Shown piece by piece: positions 54,101 through 64,000 of a stretch of 64,000 nucleotides of DNA. The translations under genes and the position numbers were made by a program. The notes below the pieces were generated by a model that saw only the letters and a list, made by a program, of their open reading frames with translations, searched no databases and was not told where the DNA came from. The DNA is from Coprinellus micaceus (taxonomy: Eukaryota > Basidiomycota > Agaricomycetes > Agaricales > Psathyrellaceae): the NCBI GenBank assembly GCA_951394405.1, contig OX596334.1, positions 5,146,001 through 5,210,000 of the forward strand, read 5' to 3'. Positions within the stretch are counted from its first letter, which is position 1. Each line of letters starts with the position of its first letter.

Positions 54101-56232
54101 ATACATCTGAACCCCAGTGTGTAAGGGATTGCTGCATGCTGATACTGGTCTTCGCATACCATCATATGGGGTCAGGGAAATTTAAGAGTGTGCTCTTGTG
54201 TGATTTATGGGTGGTAGCAGGTGGTGGGGTGATCACATTGCATGCGTCCACTTGCCCCTATGGCCAAAACCTGTCTTCTAATTATCCAAATACCCCTGCA
54301 GCCCAGTATGTTATGTGTAGTCATGCAGTAGTACATGCCCTCCTGTTTGCACATCACATTGTGTGCCAAAATAACCTAAACAGTGTCCTCGCAAAGCCCG
54401 GAATTTTGAAATCCGCCATTTGGCATCTGTGGGAGCCACAGTTGACATCGCAACAAACACCCCCAAATAGAGGTTGACAAGGGCTTTCTAACGATACCAA
54501 AATCATCCTTATCGGCCAAGAATTGACTCTGATATCAGCCATGCGATTTTGCATAGTCTTATCTAAATGAGTGTCACTTGCAATCTCAGATCTGCATGAC
54601 ATCATTGACAGTTTGGCATGTATGACATCACGATCTGCATGACATCATATCTATTTGTGTATGTGTGACACCATCATTTGTTTGTTTGTCATGTTTGTCA
54701 TTGTTTGTTGTGTCACACACTGGTCACATCTGTCACAGTGTGACTGTAACACCCAAGCTGAGCTCATGCACAGGTGAGCTCAGCTGTAGAGTACAGCTCA
54801 GCTCAATAGCCTGGTATGATGGGAGGAACTTGTACCTGAGCTGAGCTCTGCATGCTCGAGCTGAGCCCCCACCGTGCAAGCAGCTCAGCTCCCTGTATCA
54901 GCTGGGCGACTCTCAGCTTAGCTGGGAATAGCTCAGCTCAGCTGGAGATGCCCCAGCCCAGAGCTGAGCTGACGCGATTTTAGCTGAGCCTGACGCCAGC
55001 CTGCCAGCCCAGCCCAGCTCCTGCCAGAGCTGGCCGGCTCTTAGCCGGGAGCTGAGCCGAGCTGGGCCCGGCTAAGAGCCGGCCAGCTCGGGTGACTTAA
55101 GTGCCTCCTGATATCCAACAAAGACCATCTTGTTGGCACACTCGCTCAACTTCGATCTTCCCACCGCCTCGTCCAAAACCCACACATCACACCCAAATTC
55201 CCTAAGGTGTGAGACATCAGGCTTCTGACCACGGTAGGCTTCGAAGGGGGTTTTTCCGGGGAGGGCAGTGGTGAGAACCCGATTGCGGATATAGACGGCC
55301 GTTGCGACGGCTTCGTCCCATAGATACTGCAGCTGGGACTTCGCGATCAACATCACACGGGCAAGCTCCAGCAATGTACGATTGAGCCATTCAGCAACGC
55401 TGTTCTGAGATGGGGAGTATGGGGCAGTGGTGCGAAGATCGGTTCCCTCTGCTGCACACAACAGCTTGGTCTGGTCATTGACAAGCTCGGTGCCAGTGCT
55501 CCGCAATCCTCGGGTAAGCATCATCCTTCTTTTTAAGGAAGTAGACCTTCACGAAGCGAGTGGCGTCATCCGTGAACGAGATGTAATAGCTGAATTGTCC
55601 AATGGATTGGGGTTTTACAGGGCCCCAGACGTTGCTGTGGATACCCTCGCCAGGGATAAGGGATCAATTCTCCGCTTTCTTTGGGTAAGGCTGGCACGTT
55701 AACTTCGCCGAGATGCAGTGGACACAAGTTGGCGATGGGATCGAAGATCGATCAACGTCAAGACCGACGGCAACACCCTGCTGATCCATCTTTTCCAAAG
55801 TGGTCATACCGACGTGCCCAAAATGCGGTGCAGGTAATCCCAAGACTTCTTCGGAGCTGATGCGATGTTGGTCGTCTCATGAACCAGAACAGCACGTGCG
55901 TCCAGCTGATATAGTCAATCCACCAGCCTACCCCTCCCGATAATCCTCCCATCCTTCCGAATCAACACACACTCCCCTCCTCCAAATTGAACCTTCCCCC
56001 CTCCTTCATCAAATTGACTCAGCGAGAGCAGGCAGTTAGGCGCCCCAGGCACATAGAGCATGTTGCGAATCACATGGGCCATGACGCTACTATCCATGGC
56101 ATAGCAGAGAGATGTCAGAAACGAGAGAGCATTGGGAGGGGTGGCACCAGTGTGGAGACTTGTGTGGGGGGGGTAAGCAAGCCAGTCAGAGGCGGCAGAG
56201 CCCATGAGATACGCCAATAATTGAAAGTACAT
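51150..56232 (-). pseudogene. Ty1/copia pol remnant, split by element B copy 2
   Basis: Reading leftward: pre-integrase region NMLYVPGAPNCLLSLSQF (about 56050), HCxxC finger remnants across shifted frames (55500-55900), integrase core TTAPYSPSQNSVAEWLNRTL, then KTPFEAYRGQKPDVSHLREFG and FVGYQE. The frame is then interrupted by the 2726-bp element and resumes at GSRAIWYYDPKMRNIRDP. RT follows with REWLPAIENELAVLRKK, NRWVFAQK, ARLVAQGF-like KAWLVAQGFSQKSGVDF, TIYGLKQLVNMW and LWVDDILGF as the catalytic box. RNase H and LTRs are missing. A TGA at 51996-51998 is in frame between KLKVD and EQKASPELV. Several frameshifts occur, so it is an old dead copy. Confidence 0.88.
52378..55103. mobile_element. 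Family B non-coding foldback element, copy 2 (2726 bp)
   Basis: Same length as copy 1 (offset exactly 31025) and, by eye, identical except C55058. A 7-bp duplication CCTCCTG (52371-52377 and 55104-55110) flanks it. The copia frame restores when the element and one copy of the duplicate are removed, which confirms both boundaries and the 7-bp size. Each TIR carries a subterminal hairpin (arms CTGGCCGGCTCTTAGCCGGG and its inverse, about 55026-55087 at the right). Non-coding. Confidence 0.96.
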
Positions 56233-56269
56233 CTAATAACGACGAACATGTAGTATAAGAGACGGGGGA

Positions 56270-56790
56270 GCCAACTAATGAGGAACGAACGAAGGGATAG
56301 ACAGGGGAGGTAACGAACGAAGAACGAAGGAGGGATTAGACAGGAGAGGTAACGAAGGGAGGGTTGGAAAGGGGAGGTAACGAACGAGGAACGAAGGAAG
56401 GGTTAGACAGGGGAGGTAATGAAATGAGCATGAGAGGTAAACACAAGGCCAGAGGTGACAATGGACATGAGACGAGAGAGGTGAGGGACAGGAGATGGAG
56501 GGAGGGAGGGATATGAGATAAACAGAGGCAGAGACAGGAGAGGTGAGGAACGGAGGGAGGGATGCGAGATGAACGGAGAGACATGAGATGGAGGGAGGGA
56601 GGGACGGGAGATGAGATAAACGAGGTAGAGACAGGAGAGGTGAGGAATGGAGGGAGGGATGCGAGATGAACGGAGAGACCTGGGATGAACGGAGGGAGGG
56701 ACGGGAGATGAACGGAGAGACCTGGGATGAACGGAGGGAGGGATGGCAGAGGCGAGGAATGGAGGGAGAGTACGGGGGCTGAGGTAGAAG
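56270..56790. repeat. Purine-rich minisatellite
   Basis: The left part repeats GACAGGGGAGGTAACGAACG about four times with variants. The right part repeats GAACGGAGAGACCTGGGATG / GGAGGGAGGGACGGGAGATG units of about 40-60 bp. The plus strand is almost pure A/G. Confidence 0.85.
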
Positions 56791-57112
56791 AGCCCTGGAG
56801 AAGCTGGGAACAATGTAGAGCAATGAGCAATGGGTTGAATGGGTCACGAGAAACGCCCACTCCTCTACCCCCCCACACACACAGCGAATGGCTGAATAAC
56901 TGTAGAAAGAATAGTAGAGGGTGGGGATCGGAATGCATGTGCTTGAACAGGGCGACAGACGCCCAAGGCGGGGTAACAATATCATAACCATCAGGGTGCA
57001 GGGTCGTTGTGTGTGGTTTTGGCGGCCATGCGTTTACAGCGTGAATCGGAAATGCTCAAGATGTTTATATTCGAGAGAGAAAAGATGTGAATACAATACA
57101 CCAGTACGCCTC

Positions 57113-58389
57113 ATGGAGGAAAAGACAGAATCCCCCGGTCTTGCGCTGTGCCAGCAAGTGTCGGACTTCATGCGGATGGTCCTGCGGTTCAAGATCGACG
57201 GCACCGACCCCGCCTTGGTTCCCATCCCGAGGGGACTTTCAGCAGACATGATGGAGGATTCCTATCTGTGTGTCGATATTCTCCTCAAGGCCTGTCAAAC
57301 GATCAATACTTGTACGTCACCAACAGATATTGACCCCATTGACTCGTAAGAGACTTACTATTTCGCTTTGTTCAGATCAGACGCCATGGACCCTAGAGGA
57401 ATTACGAAACTGGCGAAAGGGCGGGAGGAAGAAAGAATTTCCATTGACTGCCGAGCTCATTCATCCAACGGTGAAGGATCAGGAGTAGGTATACCGCGAC
57501 ACTCCATGCAACGTGCGGGATATAGAAGGGTGGATTATGTGTTACTATTTGCCTGGGATACTGTCGCGGAGGAGGCAGGTAAGTTGAACGTCCCGACGCC
57601 CACATCACCCATGGCACTCACCGAATGCAGAGGCAACTCCAGACAGCCATCCTGGACTTGTGCGATAACAATATCCAACCCTTCACGCTTGACCCCCCGT
57701 CTGGAAAACATTGGAGGACGAACTCAGTGCTGTTCAAGGACGAGCAGGCGATGAACCTGTGAATGGATCCTGGAGCGGCTTGCTACTCTCCTTGCTGGCT
57801 TGAACAGGGCCATCCTGACCGCCCACCGGGACCCTCTGTGACCCTGATGAACAATGTTGCCAATGTCACCATGCTGCAGGACACACAGGAAGTCGCTGCA
57901 CTGATGGGTGGGATTCTCTCCATCATTCACCCCACGCTATTCAAGCGAGGTATGGATGTATGGAAGACGTTGTATGCAGATCCATGGTCGCTCCGTAATG
58001 GTGACCGTGTCAGGGACCTCCTCGATCTCTGGGCGACACCATTCACAGCCATGTCTGTGATAGCCAACCGGGAGACGCCGCACCACTGCGACCTCAATGG
58101 GGGGTTGAACTTTTTCGACGCCGTCATGACATTTGGTACCTACGAGGAGGGGAGGTTCGAGTTGCCAGAGATTGGGCGGAGATTCCGGTATGATCGCGGA
58201 ACGGCCATTTTTATCGAGTCGCGGAGCTTGAAGCATGGTGCAAGTGCAGTGGTCGGAGAGAGGTGCTGCCTTGTCTTGTTTTTCCGGCCTCTTATGCTTC
58301 GGCGTGAGCTGCCTGAGGATGAAATGGACCCCGAGGATATTCCAATGCCAACCCTGAATGAGCTGCGGGCAGCAGTTCGGGCTAGTTAG
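57113..58389 (+). pseudogene. TET/JBP-type 2-oxoglutarate/Fe(II) dioxygenase, two stops
   Basis: Exons 57113-57311, 57376-57578 and 57631-58389 join in phase (387 codons). The C-terminal domain has the double-stranded beta-helix signature: FTAMSVIANRETPHHCDLN with the Fe ligands H (58084) and D (58090), FFDAVMTFGTYEEGRFELPEIG, then the distal H in SLKHGAS (58234) and the 2-oxoglutarate-binding R in GERCC (58261). The set and spacing match fungal TET/JBP proteins that oxidise 5-methylcytosine or thymine and are often found near KDZ transposases. The frame is broken by TAG 57486-57488 and TGA 57760-57762, both upstream of the catalytic core; a shorter protein could start at the ATG at 57763. 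A CSRC...C cluster is readable upstream of the chosen ATG. Confidence 0.82.
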
Positions 58390-58488
58390 TACAGCGTCTG
58401 TTTACTTGGATGTCTCTATCGGTACTGTAGTCTACTACCTGTCCTATGAGGCCTGACTACAGTACTTTCCAATGCGACACCCATTTCC

Positions 58489-58854
58489 CTACAGTGCAAA
58501 GGAAAGAATAACCGAATCGTACTGAGCACTGAGGGTCTCCAACCTTCGTAGATGAGCTTCCGTGGTCTTGAGGTCGAATTCGAGTCGGGTGAGATGCTGG
58601 GTCATGGATTTTTCACCTTGATCCATAGCCACACATACGGGGGGGCAAGGATTATTTGGGGGGGAGTTGTGTGTAGAAAGTATCCGCCAGCACTTGAGGG
58701 CGTATTGTTGCACGGCGTCCTTGGGAGAGTCGACATCCAAGAGTTGATTGGAGGGCCAGAGCCACCAAGAGAAAGGGAGAGCAGGCACTTGGGGAATCTG
58801 AGGAATGGGCGCCTTCTCTCCCCAGCTCCGGCGGGTTTCAGCCGATGCGGTCAA
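58489..58854 (-). pseudogene. Hypothetical protein fragment cut by a solo LTR
   Basis: An open frame with a Pro/Trp-rich part (PQVPALPFSWWLWPSNQLLD) followed by a helical, probably coiled-coil C-terminus (LTRLEFDLKTTEAHLRRLETL). Its 5' side is separated by the solo LTR (58865-59465); on the far side, minus-strand frames near 59470-59880 may be its N-terminal exons. No known domain. It lies between the TET/JBP and KDZ genes. Confidence 0.4.
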
Positions 58855-58864
58855 CCAGGAGGAC

Positions 58865-59465
58865 TGTTACGACCTCGATGAAGGAGTTGGACAAGTGTCC
58901 GACAATTGGTCGACTCTGGGCAGGTCAATGGTCACTGATGCAATGATTACTTAACTTAGGTATCGAGTATGATGTTGATGATCGTTGTATCTGATACTAC
59001 CAAGAACTATGTTGACGATAGCTCGCTTGGACTTAGGCGTTGGTCGTTGTCTTATTGGCTTTAATTGGCTTGCTCTTAGTTGTCTTTAGGTTTTGGCACA
59101 AGGCACTATTCAATAACGGGGAAAAAGTATAACAAGCTAAAGTACATGGGTCTAATCTATAGGGTTTATATACCCATGGATACTAGTCGCTATGAGTCAC
59201 TATAACTATAAATTAATATAACTAATGAGTCGATTACAGTCAGAGACAAGTCAGACTTAGTCTAGACAGACTAAGTATGAGTCGTGTATGAGTCATAAGT
59301 GAAGTGACTCGATAAACGTCATAAACAAGTCAACGAGAGTCAACTACCTTAACCAAAACAACAAATAATAATACAAAAGAGGTTTGCCAAAAGAAAGAAA
59401 ATAAGTCCTAGACAAAAGATAAAAATATAGTGCATATTACAAAACATGTGAAGCGAAGCGTAACA
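58865..59465. mobile_element. Solo LTR (601 bp)
   Basis: Begins TGTTACGACC and ends GCGTAACA, with the TG...CA termini part of a 7-bp inverted pair (TGTTACG/CGTAACA). A perfect 5-bp duplication AGGAC (58860-58864 and 59466-59470) flanks it. No internal coding region, so it is the product of LTR-LTR recombination. The interior has many AGTC/GACT words and a short palindrome around 59255-59275. It does not resemble the gypsy or copia remnants closely enough for me to assign it. Confidence 0.88.
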
Positions 59466-59470
59466 AGGAC

Positions 59471-60064
59471 GGTGAGAAGAGCTCTGTGAAGTAGAGAAGG
59501 ATGGGCGATGGGGTGATGCGGCCGCTTGTGTATAGGAATCCCAAAGAGAATGTCGAAGTTGCAGTCGCCTGGGCATGGTGTAATGGCAATTCGACGAGGA
59601 TTAGTAGGAAATCGAGGCGAGACAGGTGGAGCACGTTACCAGTTCCACAGAGAAAAACCGCAGCCAGAGTTCAAGGCTGTTTGGGTCGACAGAGTTATGC
59701 GCATAGGCGGAGAACGCTCGTTGTAGCCGGAGGGTAAACACCACGACCATTGAGTCCCACTCACGGATGGAGCGAGAACTCAGGTCGGCGGGCGAAAACC
59801 CGAGCGTGATGGGTATGTTTGGGTCTGGAGAGTGAATACATGACCAGGGATACAGATGAATGCCGTGGAACATACTCATTGGTCAGAGTAGGAGTCGAGA
59901 GAAGGTATAGGAGAGCAATTGCAATGAGAACAGTGACAAGAGTGAACCCGTGTGATTTCGAAACAACTGTTTACGATTTAAGATTGAAAGTGTCCGTGGG
60001 GGGCGCATCAAGGTTAAGGAGCGGAGGGCTTAGGTTAGGGTTCTCGATCGACCTAACAAGAATG
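59471..60064. other. Spacer with short minus-strand frames
   Basis: Minus-strand frames at 59437-59634 and 59601-59879 may be displaced exons of the 58.5-kb hypothetical gene. Nothing else recognised. Confidence 0.3.
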
Positions 60065-60792
60065 TCAAACCGCTGAATCTCCCTCCAAAACCCTGGTCAT
60101 GCTTGTCAACGTGGATTCCATCTCCTCCTTCAGCGCATCTTCAAAACGGGCAATGGACAAAGAGGCGGAACGGAGATCCTTGATAGAAAGGGTATCAATG
60201 TGGGCTGCGACGGAAGAGGTGCGCAGCCCACAGAGCGTCTTTGGCTTTGGAAAAACCTTCCGCTGCTGCTCCCACCCAGCGATGAGCGAGTCTTCATAGT
60301 TCCTTGGAGCGGTCGACTTTCCCTTCGCAATTTTCAGCTCGTAGTCCTTCCACCAATCCGCAATATAGATGTTGATATCTTGATCCATAGGCGAGGATAC
60401 CATGAGAAGGGAAACTATCTGATTTTGAGGGATTGGAACAGCATCATTGAAGTTGAGATTCATGCCCAATAGAGTGAGACCCTTGTAAAAGGGCGGTGGC
60501 TCAACACTGGGCGGGTACCGAAGGCCGACAAATCCAACAATGGCATGAGTCCAGACCTGAAACAAGGTGAACCCTGTTGCTTCCAGTAGTATGCCACAGG
60601 TATACGCACCACATCCCGCCAAAGAAACTTGCGGAATCCCCGCCCGTCGCTATTGAGGCACTCGTCGGTTAACGATCTATACTCGAAAGCTGTGGCACGG
60701 AGGCGACTTGAGAGGTAGTTGATGAACCATTGCGATTCAAAGGCAGACAAGGAAAGCAGAAACCGGCATAGAGAGGGGCTAAGCCCATGCAT
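60065..60792 (-). CDS. Unknown protein downstream of KDZ
   Basis: Two exons, 60792-60610 and 60556-60065, join across a 53-nt intron (GTGCGT donor, TTTCAG acceptor) to read LWRDV-VWTHAIVGFVGL without a break. The N-terminal part is Leu/Ser-rich (LSPSLCRFLLSLSAFESQW). The middle has PPFYKGLTLLGMNLNFNDAV, and the C-terminus is helical and charged (RFEDALKEEMESTL). No known domain is recognised. It shares strand and orientation with the KDZ gene 93 bp away, so it may be a cargo ORF of that element. An upstream first exon cannot be excluded. Confidence 0.55.
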
Positions 60793-60884
60793 CGAGCAGT
60801 GTGACGAGGTAGTGGTGACGAGGATACCTGGCAGAACAAGACTCGAACTGGTATATCAGATGAAGCGGTGATGTCATATTTAAT

Positions 60885-63800
60885 CTATCCCCTATACCCA
60901 ACGGATTTATCAATATCGGCGTTATCCGAGTCATCGCTGCTCATCCCGTCGCCCAGAGATTCCTCCTCCTCACTCCGGGGGTCTACATCTGCATCCCCCC
61001 ATCCGCTCCGGGGTTCTGATTCAAAACCCTCCCCCAGGACTGATCCCCCATCCCATTCCGTCGGTCTAGAATTGAGGTAATCTGCGAGGGAAGCCCGAGC
61101 TGCGGAAAATTGCCGATCCGCATGCACTCTGAGCATTGTCCAGATGGCGGAACACCGACTTGACCATGCCTTTTGACCTAGGGACTGCGGGAGCCCCTTT
61201 CCCCAACCCAATGACTTTGAAGCAGCGTTCTCAAAGTAGCTCACGGTGAACTCCATCTCCTTGGCCGTGAGTTTGTGTTCCTCCTCCCACCGTAGAGCTC
61301 GTGATCGAGCCCGGATCCAGTTTACCCTGTGCACTGTGATATGACATCGATTAGCAGACTAACGTATGGAGTGTATCTGAATGAGATAGTTCACCTTCGG
61401 CTAGGTAGGACTTATTAGTGACGTCTCCCAATGCATCCAGCGCCCACAGCCAAGGCGGAGGCTTATTCCTTTGATTCCGTGCGTTCGGGAGGTACACCGA
61501 TAACAGGGGGCTGATATCGTTTGGTTGGATTAACTGGAGCTTGGCGAGCAGAGCAGCGTTGGCCTTCAGCTTGTCAAGTGCAGACCTAGCGTGATGATAT
61601 ATTGTTCGGTAGAGGTTGATCACCCGGTTAGCGATGGAGATGGCTGCATACCCCCGAAGCCGCCCCTTCTTCCCATCCCCCAATTTTAGGTTCTTGTTGC
61701 TCCGGAAGAGGAACGACTTGTGCCCCACCTCGATGCGAATCTGCTCCAGGCAGCTCAGAGCTTGAGCCTTGCGCAGTTCTAGCTCGGCTGTCCTTACTGC
61801 ATCCCAGCCAACTGGGAGGGCGACCGCAGTGGAGGCCATAAGGAGTACCTCGCACTCTGGTGGGTTAGATGGGGCCTTCTTCGGTGACTTCCCTTTCATT
61901 TTGCGGATTGCGGGGTGGGAACAGTCCTCCTTGTTGCAAGAGCAGGTGGGCCCCCAGAGCGGCCTTGTGTTGATCTCGTGGATGTCGACCAGGGGGAATA
62001 GGGTCTCAGCGAGGTTGTAATATTCTTGATATTGCGCTACCAAGCGCTCCCGCATTTTTGCAATCTCAAGAGCCTCCGAATCGGAAGGGCATTTACCGTA
62101 TTTGCGAACCCTTTGAACGACCCGTTGTCTTGGGTGGTATGTCTAGCGCAGATGCCGGAATAAGATAAATTGGTACACTCACTGTTGCTCGCCGATTTGA
62201 ATACCTAGGGAAACCCATTTCACAATGCCTATGGGTTCTCTTGGCCCATCCTGGTCACTGGCCCTACTCTGCTCTTCTGCACGGTTCCTCTCTTCAACCA
62301 TGAGGCGGGACTGTACTGCCTTCCGTGAGGTTGCTGGAACACCAACATATCAGGCATTCGGTCAAGTAACGAAGAAGGAGGATCACTTACATTTGCCATA
62401 CCTGATATTGTATACGTCCATCGCTTTCACTTTACCGTTGCGTCTGCCCTCCTCAGCTTTCTCCATCTGCTTCTTCCACCCCTCCTGCTGGGTTACCCAT
62501 TTTTTCTTCTCGTCATCGGAGGCATTTGGTGGTGAGGCGGCAAGGGCTTCAAAGTCAGCACAGGCGTCATCCCACTCGATTCGGGATTGTAATAGCTTCC
62601 CTGATAGTGAGTCAACTGGTCAAAGAGATCAGCATTAGCGAGGGCAACTCTAGCCGATAGTGTGTATATACCTAGACCTAACATCTTCTGGCGGTTACTT
62701 TCTAGCATTGCGGCGTCCATTGCCTCTATTCTGTGGGCTAACGTCATAATGCTACTCATTCTCCCTGTGTCATTGGTAAGGGCCCAGAGTGACTCCAGTA
62801 TCTCGCCCGTGGTCGTTCCAACGCCCGGAATGAAGGACGGGGAGAACCTTGCAAGACACTGGTTCTTGTGTCCATGGACATGCCATGTGCCGATACCCCA
62901 GGTGAATTTGTCAAGGGTGTCGTCATCTAGCAAATAAGTCTTCGCCGCCATCCGCTTGCGAATATTCACGGGGAATTGACAATTAATGTCATAGAGGCAG
63001 ACAAGCTCCGGGGCCTCTGCTGTCTTGCCGAACTGCACGGCCTTGGTGAGGATATAGTCCATGTTTAACTGGCTGCACTTCCGTTGAGAACGTTTTCGTG
63101 TAAAGAAGCGGCTCCGTGTAGCGTACCGTTCTCCCTTCTGGAAGTCGCCCACGGAGGTCGGGAAGAATGCTCCGTGACGGCAAGCCGCAGCTCCGATCCC
63201 ACTGACGTTGCAGCCCTTATGAGCTTTGCCCCTGTCGGCAATAGCCCGATGGTTGTAGCACTTGGATACCTGGGGGTGTCATGTGAGTACGGTGGAGAGA
63301 GAATAGAGGAAGAATATACTACCTCCCGAGTCTCCGCAGTTCCGTGAACATGATCCATATAAGGTGCGGGTGCCGTCATGTATCCCTCCCCTCCAGGCTT
63401 CAGATAGACCAAGTCACCGTCCTGCCCACGGAGGAGGCGATGTACACAGACAAAATTTCCATCGAGAATAATGAATCGAACATATAGCCATTGATCGGGA
63501 TCCTTCCTCCAATCGCGGGGAATATTGATTCCGGGCTGGGGACATGCCGCGCACAACAGTGCAAGTTCTCCTTCACCGGGATGCCGTCCATTGTTGGCAA
63601 ACCCAAACGAAGCCAGCTCGGTTAGGTGCCGCCATTGACGTCCTGCACGGAGCAACTCTCGATACCAGTCCTAGTCAGTTGGGTTAGAAAATAATTGCAA
63701 TGGACAAAGGGTGGTATCGTACTGGAACGGAACCGGGGAACATTTCGTTTGTAAGTCGACGTAGCTTTGAATAGAAATTGTTCGTCGGTGTCCTGCATTC

Positions 63801-64000
63801 GAGAGTTTCCGCCAGGTACAGATTGAGAAGCTGCACAGTGAACACAGTCCGGGGTTCCTTCTCCGTCGAAGGATAGAATCCCGCACGGAGGAGTTGAATG
63901 TGAAATGACTCTGCACTGGCACAAGTGCACCGCACCAACGGCAAATGGTGAACCCCGTTGGAGTGAACGACGACACAGACCGTATGGCCTTCGAGTTTCC
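60885..64000 (-). CDS. KDZ-family transposase with CxC2 domain (5' partial)
   Basis: Enters from the right edge. The CxC2 cysteine module reads RCTCASAESFHIQLL, RTVFTVQLLNLYL, WRHLTELASFGF and ELALLCAACPQPGINIP, with a CNVSGIGAAAC...H segment after an intron. VGDFQKGER then joins across an intron to QLNMDYILTKAV, followed by the RNase-H-fold core: LVCLYDINCQFPVNIRKRM, GTWHVHGHKNQCLARFS and GEILESLWALTN. Helical C-terminal regions (EWDDACADFEAL, GDVTNKSYLAEG, WIRARSRALRWEEEH) and a Ser/Asp/Glu tail end at 60885. All introns checked keep phase and no internal stop was seen. KDZ transposases often accompany TET/JBP genes in basidiomycetes; here they converge tail to tail. Confidence 0.9.

Noticed and set aside
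21353..55103. The two B copies as an assembly duplication
   Set aside because: Flanks differ completely, and copy 2 has its own target duplication that restores a copia frame.
56275..56991. 238-codon Ser/Pro-rich minus-strand frame
   Set aside because: It is the complement of a purine-rich minisatellite; three frames are open simultaneously, a repeat artefact.
50668..57000. LTR pair for the copia remnant
   Set aside because: No matching TG...CA repeats were visible on the two sides; RNase H is also missing, so the element is truncated.
6105..57762. Reassignment of UGA to Arg or selenocysteine
   Set aside because: UGA also ends frames normally (for example LINE ORF1 and RBR), the hAT and KDZ genes avoid internal UGA, and several affected genes carry independent lesions, so decay is the simpler explanation.

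Overview
The window reads as genomic DNA of a mushroom-forming basidiomycete (Agaricomycetes). The reasons are short GT-AG introns of about 45-65 nt in most genes, TE lineages typical of that class (Plavaka/CMC, KDZ with a CxC2 cysteine domain, Tad1-like LINE, DIRS-like tyrosine-recombinase element, hAT, copia, gypsy), and a fungal TET/JBP-type 2-oxoglutarate oxygenase next to a KDZ transposase. No rRNA, tRNA, CRISPR or bacterial-type operon was seen. Most of the 64 kb is transposable element or decayed gene.

Layout. 0-9 kb: decayed host-like genes (RING protein, F-box-like pseudogene, D-amino-acid-oxidase pseudogene, RBR E3-ligase pseudogene), a palindromic MITE at 2534-2784, and a truncated copy of a long foldback element in an RBR intron. 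8954-15627: a full-length Tad1-like LINE with a 12-bp target-site duplication (TSD) and a 31-nt poly(A) tail. 15.7-21.3 kb: hypothetical genes. 21353-24078: first copy of a 2726-bp non-coding foldback element. 24.7-29.9 kb: Plavaka transposase gene interrupted by a 1288-bp TIR element. 32.0-35.4 kb: second Plavaka gene, minus strand. 35.6-37.6 kb: a decayed agaric gene ending at a solo TIR-element end. 39.1-42.8 kb: DIRS-like element (gag, RT-RNase H, tyrosine recombinase). 43.7-44.8 kb: gypsy remnant. 44.8-46.1 kb: minisatellites and foldbacks. 46383-50659: complete hAT element with an 8-bp TSD, carrying a 479-bp MITE in a transposase exon. 51.1-56.2 kb: copia remnant split by the second copy of the 2726-bp element. 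56.3-56.8 kb: minisatellite. 57.1-58.4 kb: TET/JBP gene. 58865-59465: solo LTR. 60.1-60.8 kb: unknown gene. 60.9 kb to the right edge: KDZ transposase.

Three things stand out. (1) In at least 14 places where flanking residues match a known family or continue smoothly in frame, the ORF is broken by TGA, usually where Arg (CGA) is plausible. No in-frame TAA was found, and the few TAG breaks are mostly C-to-T compatible. A conserved recombinase Arg has become Cys, and the single difference seen between the two 2726-bp copies is CpG versus TpG. This looks like cytosine-deamination decay of CpG sites. (2) The same window carries a TET/JBP-type oxygenase gene beside an apparently intact KDZ transposase. 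(3) The 2726-bp element is non-coding, leaves a 7-bp duplication, and has a hairpin inside each TIR that is preserved with paired changes in a diverged copy. I could not assign it to a superfamily.
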